Position numbers and translations under genes: made by a program
Assembly (NCBI RefSeq): GCF_000758305.1
Contig: NZ_CP009458.1
Location: 1,612,001-1,676,000, forward strand
Source: Cedecea neteri
GTDB lineage: Bacteria; Pseudomonadota; Gammaproteobacteria; Enterobacterales; Enterobacteriaceae
Length of the DNA stretch: 64,000 bases
Reading direction: 5' to 3'
Shown here: positions 25,860-34,395 of the stretch, one piece after another
Numbering within the stretch: position 1 is the stretch's first letter
Layout of the letters: each line of letters begins with the position of its first letter
The notes under the pieces: model-generated
Told to the model about the DNA's origin: nothing
Seen by the model: only the letters and a program-made list of their open reading frames with translations
Database searches by the model: none

Positions 25860-26708
25860 ATGCATATTAATTCTACGGTGACGCGGCCAGCCGGTATGCC
25901 GTCGCTGACCAATACATCTTCAACGGCAGCGGTGAAAGCCGCTTCCTCTGGCCTGCACGCCAGTGATTTACACGGCGATCTCAAAAATTGGGCCGCTGCG
26001 GCTCCTACAGTGGAAGAAGGCAAAGCCAGGGCGGCCGCGAGCAGTGAAATAATGAATAACTTTCAGTGCCGGGGGGAAACATTAGATCTGAGCGAGCGAG
26101 GTCTGACGGCACTACCTGACTCACTGGGCGCGCTGACGCACCTTAAACATTTGAATCTGTCCGGCAACCCGCTGCAGACCTTCCCGGCCAAAGCGCTTTT
26201 ACAGCTGGGCTCCCTGCAAACGCTGCAACTGGCGATGAATCAGCACAACCAGGGCGTACCGTTTCGTCGCTCGCATGAACGTTTTGCGGATGAAGGGTAC
26301 AAACTGCAGTTTTTTGCCCAGGGCAATAACCGCGCGCAGGTGATTCATCAGCCACCCAGACAGAAAACTGCGTTGTTCACAACCGACCTGGCACCCTGCC
26401 TGGCGGCGATGATTGTTCAGGATGGCAAAAGCCTGGCGTTGCATATGGATAACCCGCAGCGCAGTGGCTCAGGAGGGATGCCTCTGGAAGAGATGCTGTC
26501 CCGACATTTGCATCCGTCAGCGCGTAAAACCGAAGTGTTCCTGGTCGGGGCTAACGATCAGGGTTCGGCGGGTAACGTGCGGGCGATGCTGGCGGCGCTG
26601 AACAAACATGGTGTGGCAAATAACATCAGTATGGCCAGCCTCGGGAATGGACATACTTCCGCGACGCTGGATGTGAATAATCAGAAAGCGTGGGTTGGCT
26701 TTGGTTAA
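25860..26708 (+). CDS. Candidate type III effector: leucine-rich repeats plus CheD/CNF-like deamidase domain
   Basis: The protein has 282 residues; TGGAG lies 7 bases before the ATG. Residues 1-60 are Ser/Thr/Ala-rich with no acidic residue in the first 35, as in type III signals. Residues 74-128 form two leucine-rich repeats (LDLSERGLTALPDSLGALTH, LKHLNLSGNPLQTFP). Residues 168-281 resemble CheD: FTTDLAPC gives Thr174 and Cys180, LALHM gives His195, then VFLVGAN, GNVRAMLAALNKHGV and SLGNGHTSATLDV follow in CheD order. The Cys-to-His spacing of 15 equals that of Cys866/His881 in CNF1. Glutamine deamidation of a host protein is therefore the leading guess, resting on motif reading only. Confidence 0.72.
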   Translation: MHINSTVTRPAGMPSLTNTSSTAAVKAASSGLHASDLHGDLKNWAAAAPTVEEGKARAAASSEIMNNFQCRGETLDLSERGLTALPDSLGALTHLKHLNLSGNPLQTFPAKALLQLGSLQTLQLAMNQHNQGVPFRRSHERFADEGYKLQFFAQGNNRAQVIHQPPRQKTALFTTDLAPCLAAMIVQDGKSLALHMDNPQRSGSGGMPLEEMLSRHLHPSARKTEVFLVGANDQGSAGNVRAMLAALNKHGVANNISMASLGNGHTSATLDVNNQKAWVGFG

Positions 26709-26721
26709 CAAAGCTAAAGAA

Positions 26722-26744
26722 AAAGCCAGTCGATGACTGGCTTT
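26722..26744. terminator. Terminator between effector island and msrA
   Basis: A perfect 10-bp stem AAAGCCAGTC / GACTGGCTTT closes a GAT loop, with A-rich sequence to the left. It lies between convergent genes, 13 bases after the effector stop. Confidence 0.8.
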
Positions 26745-26754
26745 CAGGGAGAGT

Positions 26755-27390
26755 TTACTGAGGCGGCAGGCAAACGCCGATGCCACCAATGCCGCAGTAG
26801 CCGTGCGGATTCTTGTACAGATACTGCTGGTGGTCGTCTTCCGCGTAGTAGAACGGGCCCGCGTTGGCGATTTCAGTGGTGACCTGGCGTTTATCACCGG
26901 CGGCATTCATTGCGGCCTGGAAACGCTCAAGGCTGGCGCGGGCGGCTTTGTCCTGTTCCGGCGTGAGCGGGTAAATTGCCGAGCGGTACTGGGTGCCGAC
27001 GTCCCCGCCCTGGCGCATTCCCTGAGCCGGATCGTGATTTTCCCAGAACACCTGCAAAAGCTGCTCATAGCTAACCACTTTCGGATCATAAACCACGCGC
27101 ACGGCTTCAGCATGGCCGGTCTGGCCGCTGCAAACTTCGCGATAGGTTGGGTTGGGCGTATAGCCACCGCTGTAGCCGGCTGCCGTGCTGTAAACGCCCG
27201 GAATCTCCCAATACAGGCGTTCTACGCCCCAAAAGCACCCCATCGCAAACAGCGCGATTTCCATTCCATCGGGTACATTTGTCATTGAGTGTTCGTTAAC
27301 CGCGTGAAGCGTGGCCACCGGCATCGGCGTGTTGCGGCCTGGCAGAGCATCGGCCTGCGTCACGGTGTGAGTTTTGTCGAAGAATGACAT
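26755..27390 (-). CDS. msrA: MsrA, peptide methionine (S)-sulfoxide reductase
   Basis: Cytoplasmic enzyme that repairs methionine-S-sulfoxide in proteins using thioredoxin. From the ATG at 27,390 (MSFFDKTHTVTQADALPGRN) it has 211 residues (E. coli 212). The catalytic Cys52 is in AMGCFWGVERLYW. Other landmarks are AAGYSGGYTPNPTYREVCSGQTGHAEAVRVVYDP and the resolving cysteines in the C-terminal GYCGIGGIGVCLPP. Divergent from tamA, as in E. coli. Confidence 0.96.
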   Translation of the reverse strand: MSFFDKTHTVTQADALPGRNTPMPVATLHAVNEHSMTNVPDGMEIALFAMGCFWGVERLYWEIPGVYSTAAGYSGGYTPNPTYREVCSGQTGHAEAVRVVYDPKVVSYEQLLQVFWENHDPAQGMRQGGDVGTQYRSAIYPLTPEQDKAARASLERFQAAMNAAGDKRQVTTEIANAGPFYYAEDDHQQYLYKNPHGYCGIGGIGVCLPPQ

Positions 27391-27604
27391 GGTGTTGGAT
27401 CTCCCGAAAATCGGCAAAAAAGCGAGCGGTTGTCATCAGACCTGCAATTGCAGACAATACATCCGAGTTACAGACTACATTACATATAAGAAAGATTTAG
27501 GCTAGTGAGTTATTTTCAACCCTCGATGTTAGGGTTTTGTTAATCCGCGGAGCGGGAATGACGTTTCCTTCCAGGGGTGGGAACAAGGATATTCAGGAGA
27601 AAAC

Positions 27605-29341
27605 GTGCCAGTAATCCGTACTTTATGTATTACAGGCCTGTGTGTCGCGAGCACATGGGCTAACGCCGCGAGCGTGCGTTTGCAGGTTGAGGGACTCAGC
27701 GGCGAACTGCAAAAAAACGTACGTGCTCAGCTTTCCACCATCGAAAGCGATGAAGTGACGCCGGATCGTCGCTTCCAGGCGCGCGTCGATGACGCCATTC
27801 GTGTAGGGTTGAAAGCGCTGGGTTACTACGAACCCACCATTAATTTCACGCTTAAACCGCCGCCGCAGAACGGAGGGCGTCAGGTTCTGCTAGCGCAGGT
27901 TGACGCCGGGCAACCGGTGTTAATTGGCGGCACCGACGTCATTTTACGTGGTGGCGCGCGGACCGATAAAGACTATCTCGCGCTGCTGCCCAAGCGGCCC
28001 AAAATCGGCACCGTGCTCGACCACGCTGACTACGATAACTTCAAAAAAAGCCTCTCCAGCATTGCGCTGCGTAAGGGCTACTTCGACAGTGATTTCCGTA
28101 AGAGCCAGCTTGGCGTCTCTCTGGAAAGACATCAGGCGTTCTGGGATATCGACTACGACAGCGGCGAACGGTATCGCTTCGGCGCGGTGACCTTTCAGGG
28201 CTCCCAGATTCGCGAAGAGTATTTGCAAAACCTTGTGCCTTTTAAGCAGGGAGATTACTACCAGTCGAGCGACCTGGCCGAGCTGAACCGCCGCCTGTCG
28301 GCTACCGGCTGGTTTAACTCCGTGGTAGTGGCACCTGAGTTTGAAAAATCACGCCAGACAAAAGTGTTACCGCTACAGGGCGTGGTGACGCCGCGCACTG
28401 AAAACACCATTGAAACCGGGGTGGGCTACTCCACGGACGTAGGGCCGCGCGTGAAGGCCAGTTGGAAAAAACCGTGGATGAACTCCTACGGCCACAGCCT
28501 GACAACCAGCACCAGCCTTTCCGGCCCTGAGCAAACGCTCGACTTCAGCTACAAAGTGCCGCTGTTAAAAAGCCCGCTGGAGCAGTATTACCTGGTGCAG
28601 GGCGGTTTTAAGCGAACCGACCTCAACGACACCAAATCGGACTCCACTACCGTGGCGCTGTCCCGCTACTGGGATATGTCCAGCGGCTGGCAGCGTGCCG
28701 TTAACCTGCGCTGGAGCCTCGACCACTTTACCCAGGCAGATGTTACCAACACGACCATGCTGCTTTACCCCGGCGTCAGCCTGAACCGTACCCGCTCGCG
28801 CGGGGGCCTGATGCCCACCTGGGGTGACTCACAGCGTTACTCGATTGATGTCTCTAATACGGCCTGGGGTTCTGGCGTCGATTTCGGCGTGTTCCAGGCA
28901 CAAAACGTTTGGATCCGTTCGCTGTATGAAAAACACCGCTTTATCGTGCGCGGCAATGTGGGATGGATCGAAACCAACGACTTCAAAAAAGTGCCGCCGG
29001 ATCTGCGTTTCTTCGCCGGCGGCGACCGCAGCATTCGTGGCTATAAATACAAATCGATATCGCCGGAGGATAGCAACGGTAAGCTGACGGGGGCCTCCAA
29101 ACTGGCGACCGGCTCGCTGGAGTACCAGTACAACGTGACCGGAAAATGGTGGGGCGCGGCGTTTGTTGACTCCGGTGAAGCGGTGAATGACATCAAACGC
29201 AGCAACTTCAAAACCGGTGCGGGCGTTGGCGTGCGCTGGCAATCCCCGGTTGGGCCTATCAAGCTCGACTTCGCCGTACCGGTGGGTGACAAGGAAGAGC
29301 ACGGTTTACAGTTTTACATCGGTTTGGGGCCTGAACTATGA
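27605..29341 (+). CDS. tamA: TamA, outer-membrane BamA-family translocation protein
   Basis: Omp85-family subunit of the TAM complex, which spans the envelope with TamB and supports outer-membrane protein assembly and lipid transport. It has 578 residues (E. coli 577) from a GTG start with AGGAGA 4-5 bases upstream. A signal peptide (about 1-22) precedes three POTRA domains (about 23-265) and a 16-strand barrel, with FFAGGDRSIRGYKYKSI (the RGY motif in strand 6 loop) and a C-terminal LQFYIGLGPEL. Its stop overlaps the tamB start (ATGA). Confidence 0.96.
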   Translation: MPVIRTLCITGLCVASTWANAASVRLQVEGLSGELQKNVRAQLSTIESDEVTPDRRFQARVDDAIRVGLKALGYYEPTINFTLKPPPQNGGRQVLLAQVDAGQPVLIGGTDVILRGGARTDKDYLALLPKRPKIGTVLDHADYDNFKKSLSSIALRKGYFDSDFRKSQLGVSLERHQAFWDIDYDSGERYRFGAVTFQGSQIREEYLQNLVPFKQGDYYQSSDLAELNRRLSATGWFNSVVVAPEFEKSRQTKVLPLQGVVTPRTENTIETGVGYSTDVGPRVKASWKKPWMNSYGHSLTTSTSLSGPEQTLDFSYKVPLLKSPLEQYYLVQGGFKRTDLNDTKSDSTTVALSRYWDMSSGWQRAVNLRWSLDHFTQADVTNTTMLLYPGVSLNRTRSRGGLMPTWGDSQRYSIDVSNTAWGSGVDFGVFQAQNVWIRSLYEKHRFIVRGNVGWIETNDFKKVPPDLRFFAGGDRSIRGYKYKSISPEDSNGKLTGASKLATGSLEYQYNVTGKWWGAAFVDSGEAVNDIKRSNFKTGAGVGVRWQSPVGPIKLDFAVPVGDKEEHGLQFYIGLGPEL

Positions 29342-32300
29342 GTCGCTGGAAGAAAATAAGCCTCGCGGTGCTGGCTGTGATTGTGCTGCTAATCGCGGCG
29401 GTCGGTTTCCTTGTGGGGACGACGCCGGGCCTGCATTTGCTGTTTAAAGGCGCTAATCGCTGGGTACCGGGGCTGAATATCGCTCAGGTCGACGGCGGCT
29501 GGCGTAATCTGACGTTAAAGAACTTGCGCTACGAGCAGCCGGGCGTCGCGGTGCGTGCGGGAGAGATTCACCTCGCGGTGAAGCTAAACTGCCTGTGGCA
29601 CAGCAGCCTTTGCGTGAATGATTTCTCGCTAAAAGATGTGGATGTTGCGGTCGACACGAAAAAAATGCCGCCGTCAGCCCCGGTGCAGGAAGAGGACAGC
29701 GGCCCGCTGAATCTCTCCACGCCGTACCCAATTACCCTTAGCCGCGTGGCGTTGAACAACGTTAACGTGAAAATCGACGACACCACCGTTTCGGTGATGG
29801 ATTTCTCCAGCGGCCTGACCTGGGAGCAGCGCAACCTGACGCTAACCCCGACATCGCTGGAAGGTTTGCTGATTGCGTTGCCGAAAGCCGCGCAGGTAGC
29901 CAAAGAAGAGATTGTTGAGCCGAAAATTCAAAACCCTCAGCCGGAAGAAGCGCCGCTCGGGGAAACGCTGAAAAAGTTGTTTGAGAAGCCGCTGCTGCCG
30001 GAAATGACCGACGTTAATTTGCCGGTGAATCTGAATATTCAGGAATTTCGCGGGGCGCGTCTGCGCCTGACCGGCGATACTGATTTGCTGGTCAACTCGC
30101 TGCTGCTGAAAGTGAGCAGCGTCGACGGCAACCTGAAGCTGGATGCACTGGATGTGGACTCCTCGCAGGGGCTGGTGAACGCCACCGGTAGCGCTCAGCT
30201 GCGCGACAACTGGCCGGTTGATTTAACGCTTAACAGCACGCTGAACATCGACCCGCTGAAAGGCGAAAAGGTGAAGATGACCGTGGGCGGTGCGCTGCGC
30301 GACGAGCTGAAAGTGGGCGTCAATCTGTCAGGGCCGGTGGGGATGCAGTTGAATGCCCAAACCCGCCTGGCTGAAGCAGGGCTGCCGCTCAACGTCGAAA
30401 TAGACAGTAAGCAGCTTTCCTGGCCGCTGACCGGCGAGAAGCAGTATCAGGCTGACAATCTGAAACTGCGTCTGACCGGCAAAATGACCGACTACAAGCT
30501 GGCCTTTAGCACCGCCGTGAAGGGCGATCAGGTTCCGCCTGCCACCATCACGCTGGATGGCAAAGGCAACGAGCAACAGTTTAGCCTCGATAAACTGCGC
30601 GTGGCTGCGCTGCAGGGCAATACGGATCTGAAAGCGCTGGTGGACTGGAGCAAAGCTATCAGTTGGCAAGGTGAATTAACGCTGGCCGGCATCAACACGG
30701 CGAAGCAGTTCCCGGACTGGCCCGCCAAGCTGGACGGCAACATTAAAACGCGCGGTAGCCTGTACGGCGGCAGTTGGCAGCTGGATATTCCCGAGCTGAA
30801 GCTTGCCGGCAACGTGAAGCAGAACAAGGTCAACGTGCAGGGTACGCTGCAGGGCAACAGCTATATGCAGTGGAAAGTGCCGGGTCTGCATCTGGAGCTG
30901 GGCCGCAATACGGTGGACGTGAAAGGCGAACTGGGCGAAAAAGATCTCAACCTGGACGCCAATATTAATGCCCCGAATCTGGATAACGCCTTGCCTGGTT
31001 TAGGCGGAACGGCGAAGGGTATCGTGAAGATTCGCGGCGACGTGAAAGCACCGCAGTTGCTGGCTGACCTGACGGCAAACGGCCTGCGCTGGCAGGAGCT
31101 GACGATTGCCCGTGTTCTGCTGAAAGGCGATGTGAAATCGAGTGAGCAAATCGCTGGTAACCTCAACCTGCGCGTAGAGCGCGTGGCTCAGCCGGGTGTA
31201 AAAGTTGATTTGGTCACGCTGGACGCGAAAGGTGATGAGAAGCAGCACCAGCTTCAACTGCGTATTCAGGGTGAACCCGTTTCCGGGCGTCTCAACCTGA
31301 GCGGCAGCTTCGACCGTAACGAAGAGCGCTGGCGCGGCAAGCTAAGCGACACCCGTTTTGATACGCCGGTAGGGCCGTGGGCGCTCAACCGCGAGCTGAC
31401 GCTGGACTTCCGCAATAAAGAACAGAAAATCGCCATTGGCCCGCATTGCTGGGTGAACCCGAACGCTGAGCTTTGCGTGCCGCAAACTATCGACGCCGGG
31501 GCGAAAGGCCGGGCGCTGGTGAATCTCAACCGTTTCGATCTTGCCATGCTGAAACCGGTGATGCCGGCGGATACCCAGGCCAGCGGCGTCTTTACAGGTA
31601 AAGCTGACGTGAGCTGGGACAGCGAGGCCGGTGGTTTACCGCAGGGGCAGGTGACGCTCAGCGGGCGCGGCGTGAAGGTGGCGCAGGTAGTGAACGGCAA
31701 TACCTTGCCGGTTGCCTTCGACACGCTGAACCTCAACGCCGAACTGAAGAATAACCGCGCCCAGCTTGGCTGGCTGGTGAAAGTGGCGAATAACGGGCAG
31801 TTCGACGGCCAGGTTCAAATCACCGACCCACAGGGGCGGCGTAACCTTGGCGGCAACGTCAATATTCGCAACTTCTCCCTGGCGATAGCCAACGCCATTT
31901 TCTCGAAAGGTGAAAAAGCGGACGGTACGCTGAACGCAAACTTACGCCTCGGCGGCAACCTTGAGCGGCCGCAGATGTTCGGGCAAATGCAGCTTAATGG
32001 CGTGGATGTCGAAGGCAACTTTATGCCGTTCGAGATGCAACCGAGCCAGATTGCCATGAACTTCAACGGGATGAACTCCACGGTGCAGGGCGTGGTGCGC
32101 ACGAAACAAGGCCAGATTGTGTTAAGCGGCGACGCCGACTGGACGCAAATCGACAACTGGAGGGCGCGCATAGCCGCGAAAGGCAGCAAAGTACGTATTA
32201 CCGTGCCGCCGATGGTGCGCCTGGACGTTTCCCCGGATATTGAATTTGTGGCCACGCCAAGTCTGTTTACCTTGAACGGGAACGTCGATGTGCCGTGGGC

Positions 32301-33114
32301 GCGTATCGTGGTACATGATGTGCCGGACAGCGCCGTGGGCGTCTCCAGTGATGAAGTGATGCTGGATAAAGATCTGAAGCCGGTTAACCCTAAATCCGCC
32401 GGGATCCCGATCAACAGCAACCTGACGATTCACGTCGGCAACAACGTGCGTCTGGACGCTTTCGGCCTGAAAGCGCGCCTGACCGGCGATCTGAAAATGG
32501 TGCAGGACAAGCAGGGACTCGGCCTAAACGGCCAGATCAACATTCCTCAAGGCCGTTTCCACGCTTATGGGCAGGATCTTATCGTTCGCAAAGGTGAATT
32601 GCTGTTCTCCGGCCCGCCGGACAACCCGTACCTGAACATTGAAGCTATCCGTAACCCGGACTCGACCGAAAACAACGTCACGGCCGGTGTGCGTGTGACG
32701 GGGCCGGCAGATGAACCCAAAGCTGAAATATTCTCTGACCCGGCGATGTCCCAGCAGGACGCCTTGTCCTACCTGCTTCGCGGTCAGGGTTTAGATACTT
32801 CCGGCAACGACGGCGACGCAATGACGTCGATGCTTGTGGGCCTGGGGGTTGCACAAAGTGGTCAGGTTGTGGGTAAAATCGGCGAGACGTTTGGCGTAAG
32901 TAATCTGGCGCTCGACACCGCGGGGGTGGGTGATTCCTCTCAGGTGGTGGTTAGCGGCTATGTACTGCCGGGTCTACAGGTTAAATATGGCGTAGGTATT
33001 TTTGACTCTCTGGCGACGTTAACGCTACGTTATCGTCTGATGCCTAAGCTGTATCTGGAAGCGGTGTCTGGCGTAGATCAGGCACTAGATCTGCTCTATC
33101 AGTTTGAGTTTTAG
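29338..33114 (+). CDS. tamB: TamB, inner-membrane-anchored envelope-spanning protein
   Basis: AsmA-like/VPS13-like long beta-groove protein of 1,258 residues (E. coli 1,259) anchored by an N-terminal membrane helix (ISLAVLAVIVLLIAAVGFLVG). It partners TamA and is implicated in phospholipid transport to the outer membrane. The C-terminal DUF490/TamB domain includes LDAFGLKARLTGDLKM, LLFSGPPDNPYLNIEAIRNPD, DALSYLLRGQGLD and VSGYVLPGLQVKYGVGIFDSLATLTLRYRLMPKLYLEAVSG. It is translationally coupled to tamA by a four-base overlap. Confidence 0.96.
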   Translation: MSRWKKISLAVLAVIVLLIAAVGFLVGTTPGLHLLFKGANRWVPGLNIAQVDGGWRNLTLKNLRYEQPGVAVRAGEIHLAVKLNCLWHSSLCVNDFSLKDVDVAVDTKKMPPSAPVQEEDSGPLNLSTPYPITLSRVALNNVNVKIDDTTVSVMDFSSGLTWEQRNLTLTPTSLEGLLIALPKAAQVAKEEIVEPKIQNPQPEEAPLGETLKKLFEKPLLPEMTDVNLPVNLNIQEFRGARLRLTGDTDLLVNSLLLKVSSVDGNLKLDALDVDSSQGLVNATGSAQLRDNWPVDLTLNSTLNIDPLKGEKVKMTVGGALRDELKVGVNLSGPVGMQLNAQTRLAEAGLPLNVEIDSKQLSWPLTGEKQYQADNLKLRLTGKMTDYKLAFSTAVKGDQVPPATITLDGKGNEQQFSLDKLRVAALQGNTDLKALVDWSKAISWQGELTLAGINTAKQFPDWPAKLDGNIKTRGSLYGGSWQLDIPELKLAGNVKQNKVNVQGTLQGNSYMQWKVPGLHLELGRNTVDVKGELGEKDLNLDANINAPNLDNALPGLGGTAKGIVKIRGDVKAPQLLADLTANGLRWQELTIARVLLKGDVKSSEQIAGNLNLRVERVAQPGVKVDLVTLDAKGDEKQHQLQLRIQGEPVSGRLNLSGSFDRNEERWRGKLSDTRFDTPVGPWALNRELTLDFRNKEQKIAIGPHCWVNPNAELCVPQTIDAGAKGRALVNLNRFDLAMLKPVMPADTQASGVFTGKADVSWDSEAGGLPQGQVTLSGRGVKVAQVVNGNTLPVAFDTLNLNAELKNNRAQLGWLVKVANNGQFDGQVQITDPQGRRNLGGNVNIRNFSLAIANAIFSKGEKADGTLNANLRLGGNLERPQMFGQMQLNGVDVEGNFMPFEMQPSQIAMNFNGMNSTVQGVVRTKQGQIVLSGDADWTQIDNWRARIAAKGSKVRITVPPMVRLDVSPDIEFVATPSLFTLNGNVDVPWARIVVHDVPDSAVGVSSDEVMLDKDLKPVNPKSAGIPINSNLTIHVGNNVRLDAFGLKARLTGDLKMVQDKQGLGLNGQINIPQGRFHAYGQDLIVRKGELLFSGPPDNPYLNIEAIRNPDSTENNVTAGVRVTGPADEPKAEIFSDPAMSQQDALSYLLRGQGLDTSGNDGDAMTSMLVGLGVAQSGQVVGKIGETFGVSNLALDTAGVGDSSQVVVSGYVLPGLQVKYGVGIFDSLATLTLRYRLMPKLYLEAVSGVDQALDLLYQFEF

Positions 33115-33116
33115 CA

Positions 33117-33461
33117 ATGCGAATATTTGTTTACGGCAGTTTACGACGCAAACAAGGCAACAGCCACTGGATGACCAACGCCCAGTGGCTGGGCGACCAC
33201 ACGCAGGAAAACTACGTGTTGTATAGCCTTGGGCATTATCCAGGCGCCGTGCCGGGTGATGGCGTGGTCTCCGGCGAAGTTTACCGGATAGACGCCTCTA
33301 CGCTTTCTGAGCTGGACGCGCTGCGCACCAAAGGGGGAGAGTACAGCCGCCAGCTGATCCAGACCCCTTACGGCGGCGCGTGGATGTATGTCTATCAGCG
33401 TCCTGTCGAGGGGTTAACCCGTATCGACAGCGGGAACTGGCTGGATCGAGAAAAGTATTAA
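33117..33461 (+). CDS. ytfP: YtfP, gamma-glutamylcyclotransferase-fold protein
   Basis: Small cytoplasmic GGCT-like protein of 114 residues (E. coli 113). The fold motif is VYGSLRRKQGNSHWM with a Gly-Ser-Leu loop, then GHYPGAVPGDGVVSGEVYRIDASTLSELDALR with the usual acidic residue region. The reaction is not established. It starts two bases after tamB, so it is in the same operon. Confidence 0.93.
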   Translation: MRIFVYGSLRRKQGNSHWMTNAQWLGDHTQENYVLYSLGHYPGAVPGDGVVSGEVYRIDASTLSELDALRTKGGEYSRQLIQTPYGGAWMYVYQRPVEGLTRIDSGNWLDREKY

Positions 33462-33472
33462 ACAGACCTAAG

Positions 33473-33494
33473 CGGCCACGCCAACACGTGGCCG
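33473..33494 (+). terminator. Terminator of the tamA-tamB-ytfP operon
   Basis: A perfect 8-bp stem CGGCCACG / CGTGGCCG with a six-base loop is followed by eight T residues. Confidence 0.92.
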
Positions 33495-33540
33495 TTTTTT
33501 TTGCCTGTCTGCCTGATGAGGTGGGGGGCAGAAACAAAAA

Positions 33541-33558
33541 CACCGCCCTGGGGCGGTG
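33541..33558. terminator. Terminator of ppa
   Basis: CACCGCC / GGCGGTG with a CTGG loop has A residues to the left and T residues to the right, so it works in both directions. It lies 24 bases past the ppa stop. Confidence 0.85.
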
Positions 33559-33581
33559 TTTTTTCTTTCAGGCGGGCTAAC

Positions 33582-34112
33582 TTACTTCTTAGCAGCGCGT
33601 TCGAAAGAGGCGATGATTTCAGCTTTAGCCGCTTCGGCGTTATCCCAACCGTCAACTTTCACCCATTTGCCTTTCTCGAGATCTTTGTAGTGCTCGAAGA
33701 AGTGAGTGATCTGCGCTTTCAGCAGTTCTGGCAGGTCGTTCACATCTTTGATGTGATCGTACTCTTTGCTCAGTTTGGTGTGCGGAACCGCAACCAGTTT
33801 TGCGTCTTCGCCAGACTCGTCGGTCATTTTCAGAACGCCAACTGGACGGCAACGGATCACGCTACCTGGCTCCAGCGGGTATGGGGTTGGGACCAGCACG
33901 TCAACCGGGTCACCGTCCAGAGACAGAGTGTGGTTGATGTAACCGTAGTTGCACGGGTAGAACATCGCGGTAGACATGAAACGGTCAACAAACAGCGCGC
34001 CGCTCTCTTTGTCTACTTCGTATTTGATTGGATCGGCGTTAGCAGGGATTTCGATAACAACGTAGATGTCTTCCGGCAGATCTTTACCCGCTGGGACGTT
34101 GAGTAAGCTCAT
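33582..34112 (-). CDS. ppa: Inorganic pyrophosphatase
   Basis: Essential cytoplasmic Mg-dependent enzyme that hydrolyses pyrophosphate to phosphate and drives biosynthetic reactions. From the ATG at 34,112 it has 176 residues, the E. coli length. Active-site signatures are seen in KYEVDKESGALFVDRFM, YPCNYGYINHTLSLDGDPVDVLVPTP and DESGEDAKLVAVP. A TATAAT -10 element lies on the minus strand at 34,157-34,152. In E. coli the ytfQRT-yjfF transporter lies next to it; here a chemoreceptor does. Confidence 0.97.
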   Translation of the reverse strand: MSLLNVPAGKDLPEDIYVVIEIPANADPIKYEVDKESGALFVDRFMSTAMFYPCNYGYINHTLSLDGDPVDVLVPTPYPLEPGSVIRCRPVGVLKMTDESGEDAKLVAVPHTKLSKEYDHIKDVNDLPELLKAQITHFFEHYKDLEKGKWVKVDGWDNAEAAKAEIIASFERAAKK

Positions 34113-34320
34113 GTCTGTTTCCTTTAACCTGGTGTATTTCAAGTGCCCGATATTATAGCCAACTGCGATTAAATGTCTTTTGCTGTTTTTTGACCGCTAA
34201 CCCCCATATGGGCCAAATGTCCCGCTTCAGGCTACTCAAATCTTGAGTCATTTCATTGTCATAATTGAGTTAAACATCATGGCAACAAGCACTTAACGAA
34301 CGTAAATAACGCAAATTGAT

Positions 34321-34347
34321 TAAACATTTTCCGAAAATTGCCGATAA
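34321..34347 (+). promoter_or_regulatory. FliA (sigma-28) promoter of the second chemoreceptor
   Basis: TAAACATT, 11 bases, then GCCGATAA: the -10 half is an exact match to the sigma-28 consensus and the spacing is ideal. It ends 48 bases before the receptor ATG. Confidence 0.85.
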
Positions 34348-34395
34348 CACGCTCACTACTTTATTCATGAGCCATCGTTAAACCGGGAATTAAGC

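Noticed and set aside
24151..26754. Mobile-element or phage ends flanking the effector island
   Set aside because: No transposase, integrase, tRNA, terminal inverted repeat or target duplication was seen, so the route of insertion cannot be told.
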